This document shows positions 62,891 through 64,000 of a stretch of DNA of 64,000 bases, one piece after another (the first letter of the stretch is position 1; every line of letters starts with the position of its first letter). Both the position numbers and the translations under genes were made by a program. This DNA comes from Chitinophagaceae bacterium. Its GTDB lineage: Bacteria > Bacteroidota > Bacteroidia > Chitinophagales > Chitinophagaceae. A model generated the notes under the pieces. The model was not told the DNA's origin, made no database searches, and was given only the letters and a program-made list of their open reading frames with translations. Location of the stretch: NCBI GenBank assembly GCA_019752045.1, contig JAIEMP010000009.1:80569-144568 (forward strand), in the 5' to 3' direction.

Positions 62891-63388
62891 TTACTTTTTT
62901 GGCGGGTCTGCTCTTTTCTTTTTTGTAAAGAAATAGGTTACTCCTGCCCCGGCAAAAAAAGTATTTCCAGAATATAATACTTGAGTATAAAAAGCACCAT
63001 CGCTCATAATTTTCTTTTGATAGTGGAGGTACAGCAAAACGCTCCCGCTGTTGATCGTTTTATAATAAGAATAATTACTCTCCGCTTTTAAAATTCGCTC
63101 ACTTTTAAAAGTATGCAACGCCATTCCTGTTCCTGCAGAAATCTGTGAAGCAGTATTAATCTTCAATACTCTTCCTGCTTTCAGAAAAAAGAGATCATGT
63201 ACCAAAGAGTTATCTGTAATACTCACCAGATATCCCGTTTTCAATTCTATTTTTTTCAGACTATACCTGATCTCGATATTACTGACCGGTGTTGCAGAAT
63301 TATTTAAACCGGCTCCAAAATCAACCGACACCTGGGCTTTAGAAAAAAAAGCAGCGCACAGCAATGCAAGAGTAAAAATTTGTTTCAT
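62891..63388 (-). CDS. Secreted protein of unknown function
   Basis: 165 aa from the start MKQIFTLALLCAAFFSKAQ (signal peptide); the frame extends upstream but without a signal. The body is strand-rich (VSVDFGAGLNNSATPVS, FAGAGVTYFFTKKKR at the end) and resembles a small outer-membrane barrel. No family recognised. The preceding 260 bp (63389-63648) hold no convincing gene; a 29-codon frame at 63507 has no support. Confidence 0.65.
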   Translation of the reverse strand: MKQIFTLALLCAAFFSKAQVSVDFGAGLNNSATPVSNIEIRYSLKKIELKTGYLVSITDNSLVHDLFFLKAGRVLKINTASQISAGTGMALHTFKSERILKAESNYSYYKTINSGSVLLYLHYQKKIMSDGAFYTQVLYSGNTFFAGAGVTYFFTKKKRADPPKK

Positions 63389-63648
63389 GTTTTTGTGTAA
63401 ATCAGATAATTGCAGCTGCACCGGCAAAAAGCCAGCAACAGATACTGTAAACAAAACTCTCGGCGCTCTCTTGTAAATGAGTAATAGGTACGTTCAGAGG
63501 GAAATAATGATGAGGTCTTTTGCAGGGATTTACCTGATGCGAAAATTAAAAGTATTTAAAACATTTGTAAATACCATATTTTTTATTTCTTTTTAATTCC
63601 AATGTTATCTACTATTTACCTTTAGTATGGCAAATTTCATATTACATA

Positions 63649-63936
63649 ATGCGTTCATATTTTCTTTTTACACTTTTTTTGTTGCAGCTTTTTTCTGCTC
63701 ATTCTCAAATAACTAAAACAGATGCCTCTGTATTAAAGTTAAAAGCACAGGCTACGTTTAAGGTTGAATTCATCACCAGTAAAGGCAACTTTATGGTGGA
63801 GGTTTATCGTAACTGGTCGCCTTTGGGGGCAGATCGCTTTTATCAACTTATCCGAACCGGTTATTACAACAATACACTCATCTTCCGGGTGGTAAAAGAT
63901 TACCTGGTTCAGTTTGGTGTATCTGTGTTGTCCTGA
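63649..63936 (+). pseudogene. Cyclophilin-type peptidyl-prolyl isomerase, broken 3' end
   Basis: The signal peptide (YFLFTLFLLQLFSAHSQ) and the start of a cyclophilin domain (FKVEFITSKGNFMVEVYRNWSPLGADRFYQLIRTGYYNN, FRVVKDYLVQFGVS) are normal. In intact proteins this is followed by GDP and about 90 more residues; here the frame goes VLS and stops at 63934. The lost part coincides with the start of a sequence that looks like an insertion-sequence end (TGTCCTGAAATTAG). So the gene is probably interrupted by an element running off the window. Confidence 0.7.
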
Positions 63937-64000
63937 AATTAGTTGACTCTTTTTGACGTTATCCACAGCGGGATAAGATTACTGTGTTTTACGTTTTGAG
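63929..64000. mobile_element. Possible insertion-sequence left end
   Basis: TGTCCTGAAATTAGTTGACT followed by TTTTTGACG; the first ten bases are of the TGTCCTGA/TGACCTGA kind seen at ends of some Bacteroidota IS3-like elements. It breaks the cyclophilin frame. The other end and the transposase are outside the window, so this stays tentative. Confidence 0.4.

Noticed and set aside
63507..63596. 29-codon frame upstream of the cyclophilin gene
   Set aside because: No motif or recognisable family, and it lies where the cyclophilin promoter is expected.

Overview
The window comes from a Bacteroidota chromosome, most likely Chitinophagaceae or a close relative. This is an inference from the SusC/SusD pair, TAnnTTTG-type promoter elements, Bacteroidota-style enzymes and lipoprotein signals, and the dispersed repeats. 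No rRNA or taxonomic marker is available to settle it.

Region 1 (1-24.0 kb) is an arabinan/L-arabinose utilisation locus, nearly all on the minus strand. In transcription order it holds SusC, SusD, a large FG-GAP/ASPIC lipoprotein, GH51, GH43, GH51, GH43, aldose 1-epimerase, transaldolase, ribulokinase, ribulose-5-P 4-epimerase, GH127, arabinose isomerase and a sodium/solute symporter cut by the window edge. A divergent Nudix-like regulator of the AraR type faces it. Together the genes bind and import arabinan, remove arabinose units, import the sugar, and convert it through ribulose and ribulose-5-P to xylulose-5-P.

Region 2 (24.1-33.2 kb) is housekeeping: tRNA-Ser(TGA), a MutS2 without a Smr domain, a DUF1684 protein, MsrA, an orphan oligopeptide-type binding lipoprotein, an M1 aminopeptidase and a polysaccharide flippase.

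Region 3 (33.2-44.7 kb) is a trp operon on the minus strand: trpL-trpE-trpG-[GxxExxY]-trpD-trpC-trpF-trpF'-[RAYT transposase]-[HEPN-like gene]-trpB-trpA-hisH-hisA. Upstream of trpE is what looks like a complete ribosome-mediated attenuator: a promoter, a 19-residue leader peptide with three consecutive Trp codons, an antiterminator and a terminator. Most gene junctions in the operon carry a short inverted repeat. At least five repeat families are present, and one of them lies in frame inside hisH, both trpF copies, trpE and, further on, valS.

Region 4 (44.7-64 kb) holds a DUF2147 protein, a predicted outer-membrane protein, an exonuclease/GIY-YIG protein, a 34-aa membrane protein, three tandem collagen-like lipoproteins, valS, a 52-aa basic protein, a metallopeptidase/propeller/barrel fusion, a PrsW protease, an Lrp regulator, ahcY, an orphan histidine kinase, a Tat-exported protein and a cyclophilin reading frame that breaks off at what may be an insertion-sequence end.
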